From assembly GCA_020633725.1 (NCBI GenBank), contig JACKDC010000004.1:186001-250000 (forward strand): a stretch of 64,000 bases of DNA, given 5' to 3'. Positions 7,096 through 15,871 of the stretch are shown piece after piece. The notes under the pieces are model-generated. The model searched no databases. It saw only the letters and a program-made list of their open reading frames with translations, and was not told the DNA's origin. Numbering within the stretch: the stretch's first letter is position 1; every line of letters starts with the position of its first letter. Origin of the DNA: Candidatus Latescibacterota bacterium (GTDB lineage: Bacteria > Krumholzibacteriota > Krumholzibacteriia > JACNKJ01). The position numbers and the translations under genes are program-made.

Positions 7096-9510
7096 TCAAC
7101 GCGGTAGATCCATTATATCCGTGAGGATGTGGCCGAGCAAGCCGCGCGCGTTCTCGTCCGACAGGTAGTAGGGCGTGAAGCCCAGCAGCACGCTCGGCGT
7201 CTCCGGCGCGCCCAGGCCCACCAGGCCCACCACGTGGACGTCCCCCGCGCCCGTGCTGTAGCAGGACTCGCAGTAGTCGTCCGGCCAGCCTTCGGCTCCC
7301 GAGTGCGCGTCCGCCGGGGCGCTGCCCCAGCGCGTGGTCGAGTCGGCGGGCAGGTAGGTCAGAAGCGGCAGGTACTCACCCGGGCGATAGGCGAGGGGTG
7401 GATCGTAGAGGCCGGCCATCCAGTCCCAGTTGTAGATCTCCGCGTCGGCGAGGCCGAAGAGGCTGTCGCCCGGCGCGAAAACGGGGCCGGCGTCGGCGAA
7501 CCAGTCGTAGACCTCGGCGCGGAAGCGCAGCGTGTCGGGTGGCGTCCAGCCCTCGGCGTTGCCGAACTGGGCCAGCGACGCGCCGTCGACGCGCGCGCCC
7601 ACCATGCCCCAGGCCGTGCGATAGGTCCGCCAGTCGTCGCCGACCTCGGGGTAGTCGCGCGGGCTGACGTCCGCGGGCAGCGCGCAGGCGTCCACGCCGA
7701 ACCAGCGGTAGGGGAGGAAGCGCCGCACCAGCGCGTCGCTCTCGGCGTTCGGAAGCTCGGGCACGCGCAGGTCGGTCAGGAAGCCCACCGGTTCCTTGCG
7801 CTCGTAGCCGTCGGCGGCCATCTCGCCCGGCGTGGGCAGCAGGTTGTAGATGGGCCGCGAGCCGCAGAGCAGCAGGCGTCCCCCGGCCTCGAGCCAGGGC
7901 GACAGGAGATCCTGGTGGACGTAGCTAAGCGTGAAGGGGTCCTTGAACCCCGCCGAGCGCGCCAGGCCCGAGCTGCCGGCATCCCGTTCCCTGACCTCCC
8001 AGACGATCCGCGCGTAGGCGGCGAGCATCATGAACTCGGGCCTGGGGTCGACGGTCGTGAGGCGCAGGTAGTCGCGGTCGGGCACGAAGCCGCCGTAGTC
8101 CGCCAGCAGCGCCGTCCACCAGTCCTGCATCTGCGCGTCGCTGTGCGGGAAGGTGCCCCAGGAGTTCTCGGGACCCAGCGGCCAGCCCTGCTGCGGGTCC
8201 TCGCTGGCGGTGTTGTCGTAGTCGTCGATGACGAGCAGGTCATTGTCCATGATCAGCGGCGTCACGTGGACCACGAGCGTGGCGGTGATGGCGTTGCCGG
8301 CGAAGTCGCGGCACTGCACGCGCAACGTGTGCTCGCCGTCGGCATAGCTGACCTGGGACGAGGTCGCGCTCGCCGACCAGTCGCTCCACTCGTCGTCCTC
8401 GTCGGGGTTCACCAGGTCCCAGCCGAAACGGTAGGCCTCGATCTCGGCGCCGTAGTGGGAGGCGTCCCCGCGCCAGGCCAGCTCGAGTTCGGTGTCCGCG
8501 GGCGCGGCGACGTCCATGGTCTGGTCCTGCCAGTAGCGCGCGAGGCCGAAGAACGATCCGGAGAGCAGCAGGCTGGGCTGCAGCGACGTGAGCACGCGCA
8601 GGCGGCGCATGTTGACGCCGTCCTGGAAGTGGCTGGTCACGGCGCCGGCCTCGTCCATGGCCTGCACGAAGAAGCGGTGGAGTCCGCTGGCGCCCGCCCC
8701 GCTCGCCTCGAGATCCCGCAGCAGCGCGGTTCGTCCGCCGTTCTCGCCGTCCGGGTCGAGCTCGTTCCAGCCGCGCCAGGCGCTCCAAGCGCTGTCGGGC
8801 AGCAGGGCGAGCAGGCCGCTGTCGGGGAAGGCGGCGAGGTCCTCCTCGTGGACCAGGGCGAAGCGGCTGGAGTCGGGGTCGATGACGCTGCCGTCCTGCA
8901 GCGAATCCCAGCCGGTCCAGCGGAAGCGAACGACGGTGGCTGCGTTGTCCACGCCACCGAAGCCCCCCTGGTCGGCGGGATAGGTGATGCGCACTTCCGG
9001 CGCCAGCGTGGTGGCCGTGAAGGTGCGGTGGGCAGGGAGCGCGGAGATGCCGCCGTCGTCGTCCACCGCGCGGACGAAGATCGTGTGCTGGGCGTGGAAG
9101 CGCTCGGGATCGGGCTCCCAGTAGATGGAGTCGGCGGGCTCGTCGAGGTCGGGGGACTGGTCCGCGCTCACCACGAAGCTCGCCTGGAAGGCCGTGGTGC
9201 GGGTCCAGGTGTAGCCGAGCGCCTCCAGGCGCGCGTAGAGATTCGCGTCGATGAGCAGCGGTCCCGTCACCTCGTCGTTGGTGAGCAGGTAGTCGAAGCC
9301 GACCACGCGGCCGTCGGCGTCATGGCCGCTCCAGTAGAACTGGACGCGATAGAAGGTGTCCAGATCGCCGTCCACCGGACCGCCGGTGAGGTTGGCCTCG
9401 GGCAGGCGGTTGGCCAGCGGCTCGGGGTTCTTCTCGAGGAGGGTGCAACCGGCGGCGAGAAGGGCGGCAGCCAGGGCTGCGGCGAGCAGCGGCAGGGGTC
9501 GGCGAGGCAT
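7096..9510 (-). CDS. Large lipoprotein of unknown function with Ig/FN3-like repeats
   Basis: An 804-residue predicted surface or periplasmic lipoprotein. The signal peptide is followed by lipobox LLAAGC. The N-terminal half has FN3/Ig-like stretches (FYWSGHDADGRVVGFDYLL, VRAVDDDGGISALPAHRTF, YRFGWDLVNPDEDDEWSDW). From about residue 425 (LLVIDDYDN) an alpha/beta domain follows, with VIWEV, GGRLLLCGSRPIYN and GLVGLG-type segments. This type of domain is often seen in secreted proteins of FCB and Eisenbacteria-like genomes. I chose ATG 9510 because the promoter -10 lies at 9557-9562, which would put an upstream ATG at 9558 outside the transcript. ATG 9522 is a possible alternative. No enzymatic motif was seen. 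Confidence 0.75.
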   Translation of the reverse strand: MPRRPLPLLAAALAAALLAAGCTLLEKNPEPLANRLPEANLTGGPVDGDLDTFYRVQFYWSGHDADGRVVGFDYLLTNDEVTGPLLIDANLYARLEALGYTWTRTTAFQASFVVSADQSPDLDEPADSIYWEPDPERFHAQHTIFVRAVDDDGGISALPAHRTFTATTLAPEVRITYPADQGGFGGVDNAATVVRFRWTGWDSLQDGSVIDPDSSRFALVHEEDLAAFPDSGLLALLPDSAWSAWRGWNELDPDGENGGRTALLRDLEASGAGASGLHRFFVQAMDEAGAVTSHFQDGVNMRRLRVLTSLQPSLLLSGSFFGLARYWQDQTMDVAAPADTELELAWRGDASHYGAEIEAYRFGWDLVNPDEDDEWSDWSASATSSQVSYADGEHTLRVQCRDFAGNAITATLVVHVTPLIMDNDLLVIDDYDNTASEDPQQGWPLGPENSWGTFPHSDAQMQDWWTALLADYGGFVPDRDYLRLTTVDPRPEFMMLAAYARIVWEVRERDAGSSGLARSAGFKDPFTLSYVHQDLLSPWLEAGGRLLLCGSRPIYNLLPTPGEMAADGYERKEPVGFLTDLRVPELPNAESDALVRRFLPYRWFGVDACALPADVSPRDYPEVGDDWRTYRTAWGMVGARVDGASLAQFGNAEGWTPPDTLRFRAEVYDWFADAGPVFAPGDSLFGLADAEIYNWDWMAGLYDPPLAYRPGEYLPLLTYLPADSTTRWGSAPADAHSGAEGWPDDYCESCYSTGAGDVHVVGLVGLGAPETPSVLLGFTPYYLSDENARGLLGHILTDIMDLPR

Positions 9511-9556
9511 GGTCCGTTCCATTTCCGGGGCGCGCGGGGAATGCGCTATTGGGAAC

Positions 9557-9586
9557 AAGATAGCGGGGACGCGATCACGATGGCAA
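9557..9586 (-). promoter_or_regulatory. Promoter of the large lipoprotein operon
   Basis: On the minus strand TTGCCA (9586-9581), an 18-bp spacer, then TATCTT (9562-9557). It sits just beyond the epsI stop, so the two lipoprotein genes can be transcribed independently of the exosortase operon. The -35 lies inside the 9-bp-arm dyad at 9570-9598. Confidence 0.55.
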
Positions 9587-9598
9587 TTGGTGATCGCG
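9570..9598. repeat. Perfect 9-bp inverted repeat over the lipoprotein promoter
   Basis: Arms CGCGATCAC (9570-9578) and GTGATCGCG (9590-9598) with an 11-bp spacer that contains the -35 box at 9581-9586. It may be a repressor operator. It also lies 10 bp after the epsI stop, so it could form a U-less terminator hairpin in that transcript. Confidence 0.5.
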
Positions 9599-9607
9599 AA
9601 ACGCCGG

Positions 9608-10237
9608 CTAGAAGGGCAGCGCCTCGCGCAGCTCGGGCTCGAGCGTTTGTGCGAACACGGTGAGACGATCGAGCGCCTGGTCGGCGGTCTCGTCGGGCGC
9701 GAGCTGCGTGGAGTAGCGCAGGAACGCGGCGTCCAGCGGACGCCCCAGCAGCGACGCCAGCGCCAGCTCCGCCTTGAGACGGAACTCGCTCGTGGTGGCG
9801 CCGCCGTGGGTCAGGTACTGGTAGAGCACCACGCGGCGCTCCTTGTCGCGCTGGATGAGCAGCTCGCCGCTGGGGCCGCCGAGGCGCTCGTCGTGGGTCT
9901 CGCTGAGGATGTTCCAGCCGCTGCCCGGGTAGCAGTGCCGCGGCGAGTGGATCTGGCTGCCGAAGCGCTGCTGGGCGAAGTAGCCGACGAAGAGCCAGTA
10001 CGGGTGCTCGCCCTGGCGGTAGCTGCGGATGAGCGACTGGGTCGCCTGCAGCATGTCGGCGATCTCGTCGTCCAGGTGGTCCTCGACGCCGGTGATGTCC
10101 CCGACGTTCAGCGGAATCGCCTCCAGCGCCGCGGGACTCGCGGGATGCGCCCGGCGCGCCGCCAGCGCGGGCCCGAGGCCGAGGGCCAGGGCCAGCGCGA
10201 GCAGCAGCACGACCCTCACGCGGATTGCCGGTGCCAC
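9608..10237 (-). CDS. epsI: EpsI-family exosortase-associated protein
   Basis: A 209-residue exported protein of the EpsI family, usually encoded with or fused to exosortases in EPS loci. An N-terminal hydrophobic stretch (VVLLLALALALGLGPALA) forms the signal or anchor. The family signature HSPRHCYPGSGW is present, along with the preceding LFVGYF and LYQYL-type strands. I chose GTG 10237 because GGAGGAGG lies 6 nt upstream, which makes the gene overlap the exosortase by 22 bp. An alternative GTG at 10219 overlaps the exosortase stop as GTGA. The exact biochemical role of EpsI is not settled. Clustering with exosortase is established for the family. Confidence 0.88.
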   Translation of the reverse strand: MAPAIRVRVVLLLALALALGLGPALAARRAHPASPAALEAIPLNVGDITGVEDHLDDEIADMLQATQSLIRSYRQGEHPYWLFVGYFAQQRFGSQIHSPRHCYPGSGWNILSETHDERLGGPSGELLIQRDKERRVVLYQYLTHGGATTSEFRLKAELALASLLGRPLDAAFLRYSTQLAPDETADQALDRLTVFAQTLEPELREALPF

Positions 10238-11082
10238 CGGAAACCTCCTCCCAGCAGAAAGAGCAGCCCCACGCCGATCCCGAAGGTCAGGAAGCCCGTG
10301 GCCTGGTGCAGGGCGCCGCCCAGGAAGTCGCTGCCGGCCAGGTGGACGAGCACCGCCGTCAGCACGATGCGCAGCGCGTTCGTCAGCATGGCGATGGGCA
10401 CGGCCAGCGCCACCAGCAGCACGCGCAGGCCGCGCGGCATGGGAAAGAGCCCCGCGGCCAGCGTGCCGACGGCGACGAGCGCGATCAGGCTGCGCAGGCC
10501 GCTGCAGGCGGTGACCACGTCGAGGCTGGTCTCGCGCAGGTGGATGATGTTGCCGGTCTGCACGTGCGCCACCCCGAGAAAGGTGAGCGCCTTCGCGCTG
10601 GCCGTGGCGCTGAGGAGCTGCAGGGGAAAGGCGACGCGGTAGAAGAAGACGTAGGGCAGCGGAATCATGAAGATCAGGAAGAAGAGCGGGAAGCGCAGCA
10701 GGCGGAAGGCCCGGACGCCGTAGAGCCCGCGCACCAGTCCCCAGAAGACGAAGAGCAGCGACAGGCGCAGGGCGAAGAGCTCCGCGGCCACGGTGCCCAC
10801 CGCGTAGAGCAGCAGGCCCGGCACGAGGAAGGGCAGCGCGGCGGCCACGCTGGGCTCGCCGCGGCGGGGCAGGCGGTCGAGGTGCCGGAAGGCCAGGAAG
10901 GCCGCGATGACGGGAACCAGGAGGCCGTGGGTGTAGTTGTCGTCGTCCATCCACTGGCGCAGGAGGCCCAGCAGGACGCCCGCGTACAGCGCCAGGAAGG
11001 CGACCAGGATCAGCAGGGTCAGCAGACCCTGGCCCGGGCCGCTGGTCCAGCCGAGGAGACGTCGCAGCTTTCCGCCGTTCAT
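10216..11082 (-). CDS. xrt: Exosortase (PEP-CTERM sorting transpeptidase)
   Basis: A 288-residue polytopic inner-membrane cysteine protease/transpeptidase that processes proteins bearing PEP-CTERM-type C-terminal signals. About eight hydrophobic helices are visible. The catalytic residues sit in their family motifs: Cys193 in ACSGLRSL, Arg238 in TNALRI and His259 in LHQATGF. The exosortase stands alone, with EpsI as a separate overlapping gene downstream, unlike XrtA where the EpsI domain is fused. The subtype is therefore uncertain. Divergent from the O-antigen ligase-like gene. A candidate substrate is encoded at 46171-46542. Confidence 0.95.
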   Translation of the reverse strand: MNGGKLRRLLGWTSGPGQGLLTLLILVAFLALYAGVLLGLLRQWMDDDNYTHGLLVPVIAAFLAFRHLDRLPRRGEPSVAAALPFLVPGLLLYAVGTVAAELFALRLSLLFVFWGLVRGLYGVRAFRLLRFPLFFLIFMIPLPYVFFYRVAFPLQLLSATASAKALTFLGVAHVQTGNIIHLRETSLDVVTACSGLRSLIALVAVGTLAAGLFPMPRGLRVLLVALAVPIAMLTNALRIVLTAVLVHLAGSDFLGGALHQATGFLTFGIGVGLLFLLGGGFRWHRQSA

Positions 11083-11173
11083 GGCTTCAATTCCCTGGCC
11101 TCCCGGCCGATCATGAAGTAGGACGACAAGTGTCGCGCCCCCGGACGGCGCGACTCCACCGAACGGACTGCCC

Positions 11174-12439
11174 GTGGCCTACGTCTTCACCGTCGTGTTC
11201 GCGTTCTTCGCGATCTTCCAGCCCGGCGTTCTCTGGCCGGCGACGGCCTCGTCGCGCCCGCTGTTCCTGGCGGCCTTCCTCGCGCTGATCGGCTGGGGCC
11301 TTTCCGCGCGCTCGTCGATGCCGCTCAAGCCCAAGCCGACCCTGGGCTACTTTATCACCGGCTTCGTCGTCGCTCAAATCCTGTCGGTGCTCCAGCTCTT
11401 CTACATCCCCTACGTGATCGAGACGACCATCCGCTGGGGCACCTTCGCGCTGGGCTACTTCCTCATCTCGAGCCAGATCCGGAGCGCCGCCCGGCTCAAG
11501 GTGCTCTGGGGAGCGATCCTCATCGCCACGACCTGGCTGGCCGCGCAGGCGGCCTGGGTATACCACACCCAGCCCTTCACCCACCCGCAGCTCAACGGCG
11601 GGCGCCTGGCCAGCTACGGCGCCTACAGCGGCGCCAACGACCTGGCGCTGATCGTGGTCTGCTCCTGGCCGCTATTCTTCAAGTTCATCGACCTCAACCG
11701 CAAGCTCGTCTTCAAGCTCATGATGATCGTGCCGCTGCTGCTGCTCATCTACGTCGACCTGCGCACGCTCAGCCGGGCGGGCCTGATCGGCCTGTCCATG
11801 GTCATGGGGCTGTCGCTGCTCCGCGGCCGCTCGCTGGGACGGCTCGGCCGCTGGGGCCTGATCGTGCCTGCTGTGATCGTGGTGTTCATCGTGGGCAGCA
11901 AGCTGCTGCTCACGCGCTCGGACGCCAAGGACTTCAGCGGGCAGGACGAGAGCGTCCAGCACCGCCTGGACGCCTGGTACGCGGGCCTGCAGATGCTCAA
12001 GAGCAGCCCGCTGATCGGCGTGGGTTCGGACCGCTTCCCGGAGCTGTCCGACGACTTCGGCGCGGGCCTGAAGATCCAGGCCCACAACACCATCGTGAAG
12101 GTCTTCGCCGAGAGCGGGTTCTTCGGCGGTATTTGCTACCTCGGGATCATCTTCACCACTTTCAGCCACCTCTGGCGCAACTGGCGGCGCTTCAGCAAGA
12201 TAAAACCCGACGGCCCCGAACTCTTCTACGCGGAGGCCCTGGGCATCTCGCTGATGGGCTTCTTCTTCAACACCCAGTTCTCGGTGAAGGCCCACGAGTG
12301 GTTCCTCTACTTCGTGGTGGCGTCCACCACGTCGCTGGACCATCTGTACCAGCGGGAGATGCTGATCTACGCGCTGAAGGTGGAGAAGGCGGCGGCGCTG
12401 ATCGCGGGCAGCGGGACGCCGGATGCGAAGTCTGCGTAA
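11174..12439 (+). CDS. O-antigen ligase/Wzy-like polymerase membrane protein
   Basis: A 421-residue polytopic inner-membrane protein of the O-antigen ligase (Wzy_C/WaaL) superfamily, expected to join or polymerise lipid-linked glycans at the periplasmic face. About ten hydrophobic helices are visible. The typical large periplasmic loop runs about residues 245-310 (SVQHRLDAWYAGLQMLKSSPLIGVGSDRFPEL ... AHNTIVKVFAESGFFGG). It carries the R, GxG and H residues common in this family. The start is a GTG at 11174. Polymerase versus ligase cannot be separated by sequence alone. The Wzz/kinase pair 5 kb away favours polymerase. Confidence 0.85.
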   Translation: MAYVFTVVFAFFAIFQPGVLWPATASSRPLFLAAFLALIGWGLSARSSMPLKPKPTLGYFITGFVVAQILSVLQLFYIPYVIETTIRWGTFALGYFLISSQIRSAARLKVLWGAILIATTWLAAQAAWVYHTQPFTHPQLNGGRLASYGAYSGANDLALIVVCSWPLFFKFIDLNRKLVFKLMMIVPLLLLIYVDLRTLSRAGLIGLSMVMGLSLLRGRSLGRLGRWGLIVPAVIVVFIVGSKLLLTRSDAKDFSGQDESVQHRLDAWYAGLQMLKSSPLIGVGSDRFPELSDDFGAGLKIQAHNTIVKVFAESGFFGGICYLGIIFTTFSHLWRNWRRFSKIKPDGPELFYAEALGISLMGFFFNTQFSVKAHEWFLYFVVASTTSLDHLYQREMLIYALKVEKAAALIAGSGTPDAKSA

Positions 12440-12460
12440 AGTCGGTGGTTTTCCGCCCGG

Positions 12461-12473
12461 TTTTTGCTATGCT
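12461..12473 (+). promoter_or_regulatory. Extended -10 promoter candidate for the DUF362/glycosyltransferase unit
   Basis: TGCTATGCT at 12465-12473 reads as an extended -10 element after a T-rich stretch. The -35 region (GTGGTT, 12445-12450) is poor. It would give a leader of about 140 nt. Confidence 0.35.
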
Positions 12474-12621
12474 TAGGTGGCCGCAGCGGCTGTAGTTTCA
12501 GTCGTTTGACTCCGTTATGCGCCCTCCGGCGCCGCGGCGGGAGAGCGAAGGACAGACGGCGCCCCGCGGCGACCGGGTCCGCCACCATAGAGCGCGACGA
12601 ACCCAGAGTCGGAAGCGAGAC

Positions 12622-13905
12622 ATGATGTCCAGACAGCACGATTACGATCGCGAGCACGAGAAGATCGGCTACCAGCCGACCGCCGAGCAGATCGCCCAGT
12701 ACAGCCGGCGCGACTTCCTCAAGATCAGCGCGCTCGCGGGCGCGGGGGCCTACGGCGCCCTGTCCCTGCCCGGCCTGGGCGTCGTGCCCTCGGCCTGGGG
12801 CGCGCCGGCGGCCAACCGGGTCGTGCGCGTGCACTGCGGCACCATGCAGGACTGGAATTTCAGCGATCCCGCCTTCTACAACTACGTCAAGCAGCCCGTC
12901 TACGACGACATGTTCGCGCGCGGCATCACCTCGCTGACCGGCCGCCAGAACGTGGTGCAGGCCTGGTCCGAGCTGCTGGTGGGCTATCAGCCCGGCGACA
13001 AGATCGCCATCAAGCTGAACCTGAACAGCTACGACGAGAATGCGAACCAGACGGTCGAGATGGCCTACGCCGTGATCGAGAGCCTGAAGCAGTTCGGCGT
13101 GCAGGCGAGCGACATGAAGGTCTTCGACGTGGTCCGCAAGTTCCCCGACTACTGGCGCAACCGGTGGAGTTCGGACGTGCAGTACGTCAACAACGTGGGC
13201 GTGGACTGGGACGGCAACGCCACGGTCTACTTCCCCGCCATCGACACCTCGCACCGCTTCCCCAGCGTGCTGAGCCAGTGCGACCACCTGATCGTGCTGG
13301 GCCTGCAGAAGGGGCACAAGGGGTACATCACCGGCAGCATGAAGAACCACTTCGGGAGCCAGGAGCTGCCGGCGGATCTGCACATCTCGCGCTACGACAA
13401 CATCTGCACGCTGGCCAACTCGCCCTTCGTCAAGGGCAAGACCCGCCTGATCGTGGTCGAGGCCGCGTTCATGACCTGGGACCACGAGGGGCATCCCTTC
13501 GAGGAGACCTACGCCACGGACCTCTTCCCCGTGGGCGTCAGCGGGCACAGCAGCCCCAACTTCATGATGTTCGGCACGAACATGGTGGTGATCGACAGCC
13601 TGCTCGGCGACATCCAGAACCACGAGCGCGCGGCGCGTGGCGAGGTGCAGTGGTCGAACGACTACATCGACATGGCCGCCGCGGCGCCCTACAACATCGG
13701 GCCGCGCGAGGAGGGCACGATCGTGTCCAACGCGTCGGGCTGGAGCGCCGTCGACCTGCGCTACAACACCTACGACTACGTGAGCTTCAGCCTGCCGCCG
13801 GTCACCCGCAAGGAGATCGACGCGCTGAACCTGCGGCTGCGCGCCGGGAGCATCCACTGGAGTCAGCTCCAGCACCTGGTGGAGCGCTACAACGCGCAGC
13901 TCTAA
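12622..13905 (+). CDS. Tat-exported DUF362-domain protein
   Basis: A 427-residue protein with a twin-arginine signal (SRRDFLK at about residues 28-34, followed by a hydrophobic h-region and an AWG-A type cleavage region). The mature part matches the DUF362 family architecture: AWSELLVGYQPGDKIAIKLNLN, HLIVLGLQKGHKGYITGSMKNHFGS and FMMFGTNMVVIDSLLGDI. DUF362 proteins are often annotated as iron-sulfur related, but no cysteine cluster is present here. The function is unknown. The start is set at ATG 12622 because GGAAGCGAGA precedes it. It is followed after 16 bp by the exosortase-associated hydrolases, so it likely heads that operon. Confidence 0.8.
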   Translation: MMSRQHDYDREHEKIGYQPTAEQIAQYSRRDFLKISALAGAGAYGALSLPGLGVVPSAWGAPAANRVVRVHCGTMQDWNFSDPAFYNYVKQPVYDDMFARGITSLTGRQNVVQAWSELLVGYQPGDKIAIKLNLNSYDENANQTVEMAYAVIESLKQFGVQASDMKVFDVVRKFPDYWRNRWSSDVQYVNNVGVDWDGNATVYFPAIDTSHRFPSVLSQCDHLIVLGLQKGHKGYITGSMKNHFGSQELPADLHISRYDNICTLANSPFVKGKTRLIVVEAAFMTWDHEGHPFEETYATDLFPVGVSGHSSPNFMMFGTNMVVIDSLLGDIQNHERAARGEVQWSNDYIDMAAAAPYNIGPREEGTIVSNASGWSAVDLRYNTYDYVSFSLPPVTRKEIDALNLRLRAGSIHWSQLQHLVERYNAQL

Positions 13906-13921
13906 GACCGGACGGTAAGGC

Positions 13922-14755
13922 TTGGAGACCTTCGCCTTCCTCCCCGTCGCCGGGGAGAAGATCTTCACGATCACGCATCGGCCCGAGACACGCCGGCACC
14001 CCGCCGGCGTTCTCATGCTGCACGCCTTCGCCGAGGAGAAGCTCTGGACCCAGCGCGCGAGCGCGCTGCTGGCCCGGGCGCTCGCGGACGCGGGCCTGCC
14101 CGTGCTGCGCTTCGACCACCGCGGCCACGGCGACAGCGACCGCGAACACCACGAGATGACCCTGGACTCCATGCTGGAGGACCTGGACGCCGCCGCCGCG
14201 GCCTTCCGCACCGCCGAGGGCGTGGAGGAGCTGCACCTCTTCGGCTTCCGCCTGGGCGGCGCGCTGGCGCTGGCCCGCGCGGCCGAGCTCGGCGCCAGCT
14301 CGGTGGCGCTGGTGAATCCCGTGGCGGACGGCGGCGACTTCCTGATGAAGACCCTGCGCAGCAACCTCACCACGCAGATGGGCATCTACGGCGAAGTCCG
14401 CAAGGACCGCGACACGCTGCTGGCGGAGATGCGCGAGACGGGATTCCTCAACATCGACGGCTACCATCTCTCGGCCGCCTGCTTCGACGCACTCTCGGGC
14501 CTCAAGGCCGAGGACGCCGCCTTCGCCGGCCCCGGCCTCGCCCTCTCGCTGGTGCGCCGCGAGGGCGCGCCGGCCGACGCCGACACCCGCGCCGTCTTCG
14601 CGCGCCTGGAAGGCCACGCGGCCTCGCGCCTGGAGACGCTGGTCTACCCGTCCATCTGGGGCGAGCAGAAGGTCTACGCCACCGGCGACGCCACGCTCTT
14701 CGACCCGCTGGTGGCGTGGTTCGGCGGCGGTTGGCGGGGGAGCGACGTGAGCTGA
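13922..14755 (+). CDS. Alpha/beta-hydrolase-like protein, exosortase-associated hydrolase 2 type
   Basis: A 277-residue alpha/beta-hydrolase fold protein (TTG start) resembling 'exosortase A system-associated hydrolase 2'. The N-terminal LMLHAFAEEKLWTQR and RFDHRGHGDSD (64-73) segments match that family. The nucleophile elbow reads G108-F-R-L-G112. Arginine occupies the place where serine hydrolases have Ser, as I recall for this subfamily. It may therefore be a non-hydrolytic or differently acting member. Followed after 132 bp by a second hydrolase-like gene. The pair is a recurring marker of exosortase-linked EPS loci. Confidence 0.8.
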   Translation: METFAFLPVAGEKIFTITHRPETRRHPAGVLMLHAFAEEKLWTQRASALLARALADAGLPVLRFDHRGHGDSDREHHEMTLDSMLEDLDAAAAAFRTAEGVEELHLFGFRLGGALALARAAELGASSVALVNPVADGGDFLMKTLRSNLTTQMGIYGEVRKDRDTLLAEMRETGFLNIDGYHLSAACFDALSGLKAEDAAFAGPGLALSLVRREGAPADADTRAVFARLEGHAASRLETLVYPSIWGEQKVYATGDATLFDPLVAWFGGGWRGSDVS

Positions 14756-14887
14756 GCCGCACGCACGATTGACCCGATTCCTGCTTCTTCCTATTCTCAC
14801 CGTCCCTGAACCGACCCCACGCGGCGCGCGATGGCGCGCCCTGCCCGAGCGCTGCGGATCCGTCCGCGCGCCCTGGAGAGACGTCCG

Positions 14888-15871
14888 TTGAACACGCCGC
14901 AGCTTGCGTCCGGCTCCCGCGCCCTGGACGAGGAGGTCCTCGTCACCGAGAGCGGCGGGCAGCGCCTGCCGGGGATCCTGAGCCGTCCGCCCACGCCGCT
15001 GGCCGGCGCGCCGGGCGTGCTGCTGCTCAGCCCCGGCCTCAAGCACCGGGCGGGGCCGCACCGCCTGCACGTCAAGCTGGCGCGCCGCTTCACCGCGCTG
15101 GGCTTACCTGTCTACCGCTTCGACTTCCACGGCACCGGCGACGCCGAGGGCACGCTCTTCAGCGATGAGGTGCCCGTGCTGCACGAGGCCATCCAGAACG
15201 GTCACTTCGCCGAGAACGCCGCCGACGCCGTCGACGCCTTCTGCCGCGCCGCCGGCATCGACCGGGTCGTCGCCTGCGGGCTCTGCGGCGGGGCCATCAC
15301 CGGGCTCTACGCCGCCGAGCGCGACCCGCGCGTGGTGGGGATCATGGGCTTCCAGCTGCCGGTGAAGGTGCTGGACACCGAGACGGACTTCGCCGACCAG
15401 ATCAGCGAGGAGTTCAGCGACTTCATCCTGACGCTCTACCTCAAGAAGCTCTTCAGCCCGGCCGCTTGGCGGAACTTTTTCGGCGGCAAGAGCGAGTACC
15501 GTCTGATCTGGAAGACGGCCACGCGCCGCCTGGGCCGGCTACTTGGGAAGAAGGACAGCCCGGCGCCGAAGGCGGTCGAGATTCCCAAGGGCATGAACCG
15601 CAACTTCCTGCGCGCCTACGACGCCGTCGAGCGGCGCCTCGCCATGCTCTGGATCTACAGCGAGCAGGAGCGCGCGCGCTACGACTTCGAGAGCGACTTC
15701 GAGCAGACCTGCCTGGCCGGGCGCCAGCGTCCCTACGAGAAGGTCGTGATCCCCGAGAGCAATCACGAGTTCGCGCCGGACGCGGCGCAGGCCACGCTGC
15801 AGGCGACCATGGTGGACTGGCTGGGGCGTCACTACGGCGCCCGGGCGGGCGGGGAGGGGAGCGCGGAATGA
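14888..15871 (+). CDS. Alpha/beta-hydrolase-like protein, exosortase-associated hydrolase 1 type
   Basis: A 327-residue alpha/beta-hydrolase fold protein. GLKHRAGPHRLHVKLARRF and YRFDFHGTGDAEG (about 76-88) match the exosortase-associated hydrolase 1 pattern. The nucleophile elbow reads G131-L-C-G-G135, so cysteine replaces serine, as in dienelactone-hydrolase-like enzymes. A C-terminal ESNHEFAP segment may provide the catalytic His. I chose TTG 14888, preceded by GGAGAG at 7 nt. An upstream in-frame ATG at 14831 exists but lacks a site. The stop overlaps the ATG of the next glycosyltransferase (ATGA). Substrate unknown. Confidence 0.8.
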   Translation: MNTPQLASGSRALDEEVLVTESGGQRLPGILSRPPTPLAGAPGVLLLSPGLKHRAGPHRLHVKLARRFTALGLPVYRFDFHGTGDAEGTLFSDEVPVLHEAIQNGHFAENAADAVDAFCRAAGIDRVVACGLCGGAITGLYAAERDPRVVGIMGFQLPVKVLDTETDFADQISEEFSDFILTLYLKKLFSPAAWRNFFGGKSEYRLIWKTATRRLGRLLGKKDSPAPKAVEIPKGMNRNFLRAYDAVERRLAMLWIYSEQERARYDFESDFEQTCLAGRQRPYEKVVIPESNHEFAPDAAQATLQATMVDWLGRHYGARAGGEGSAE

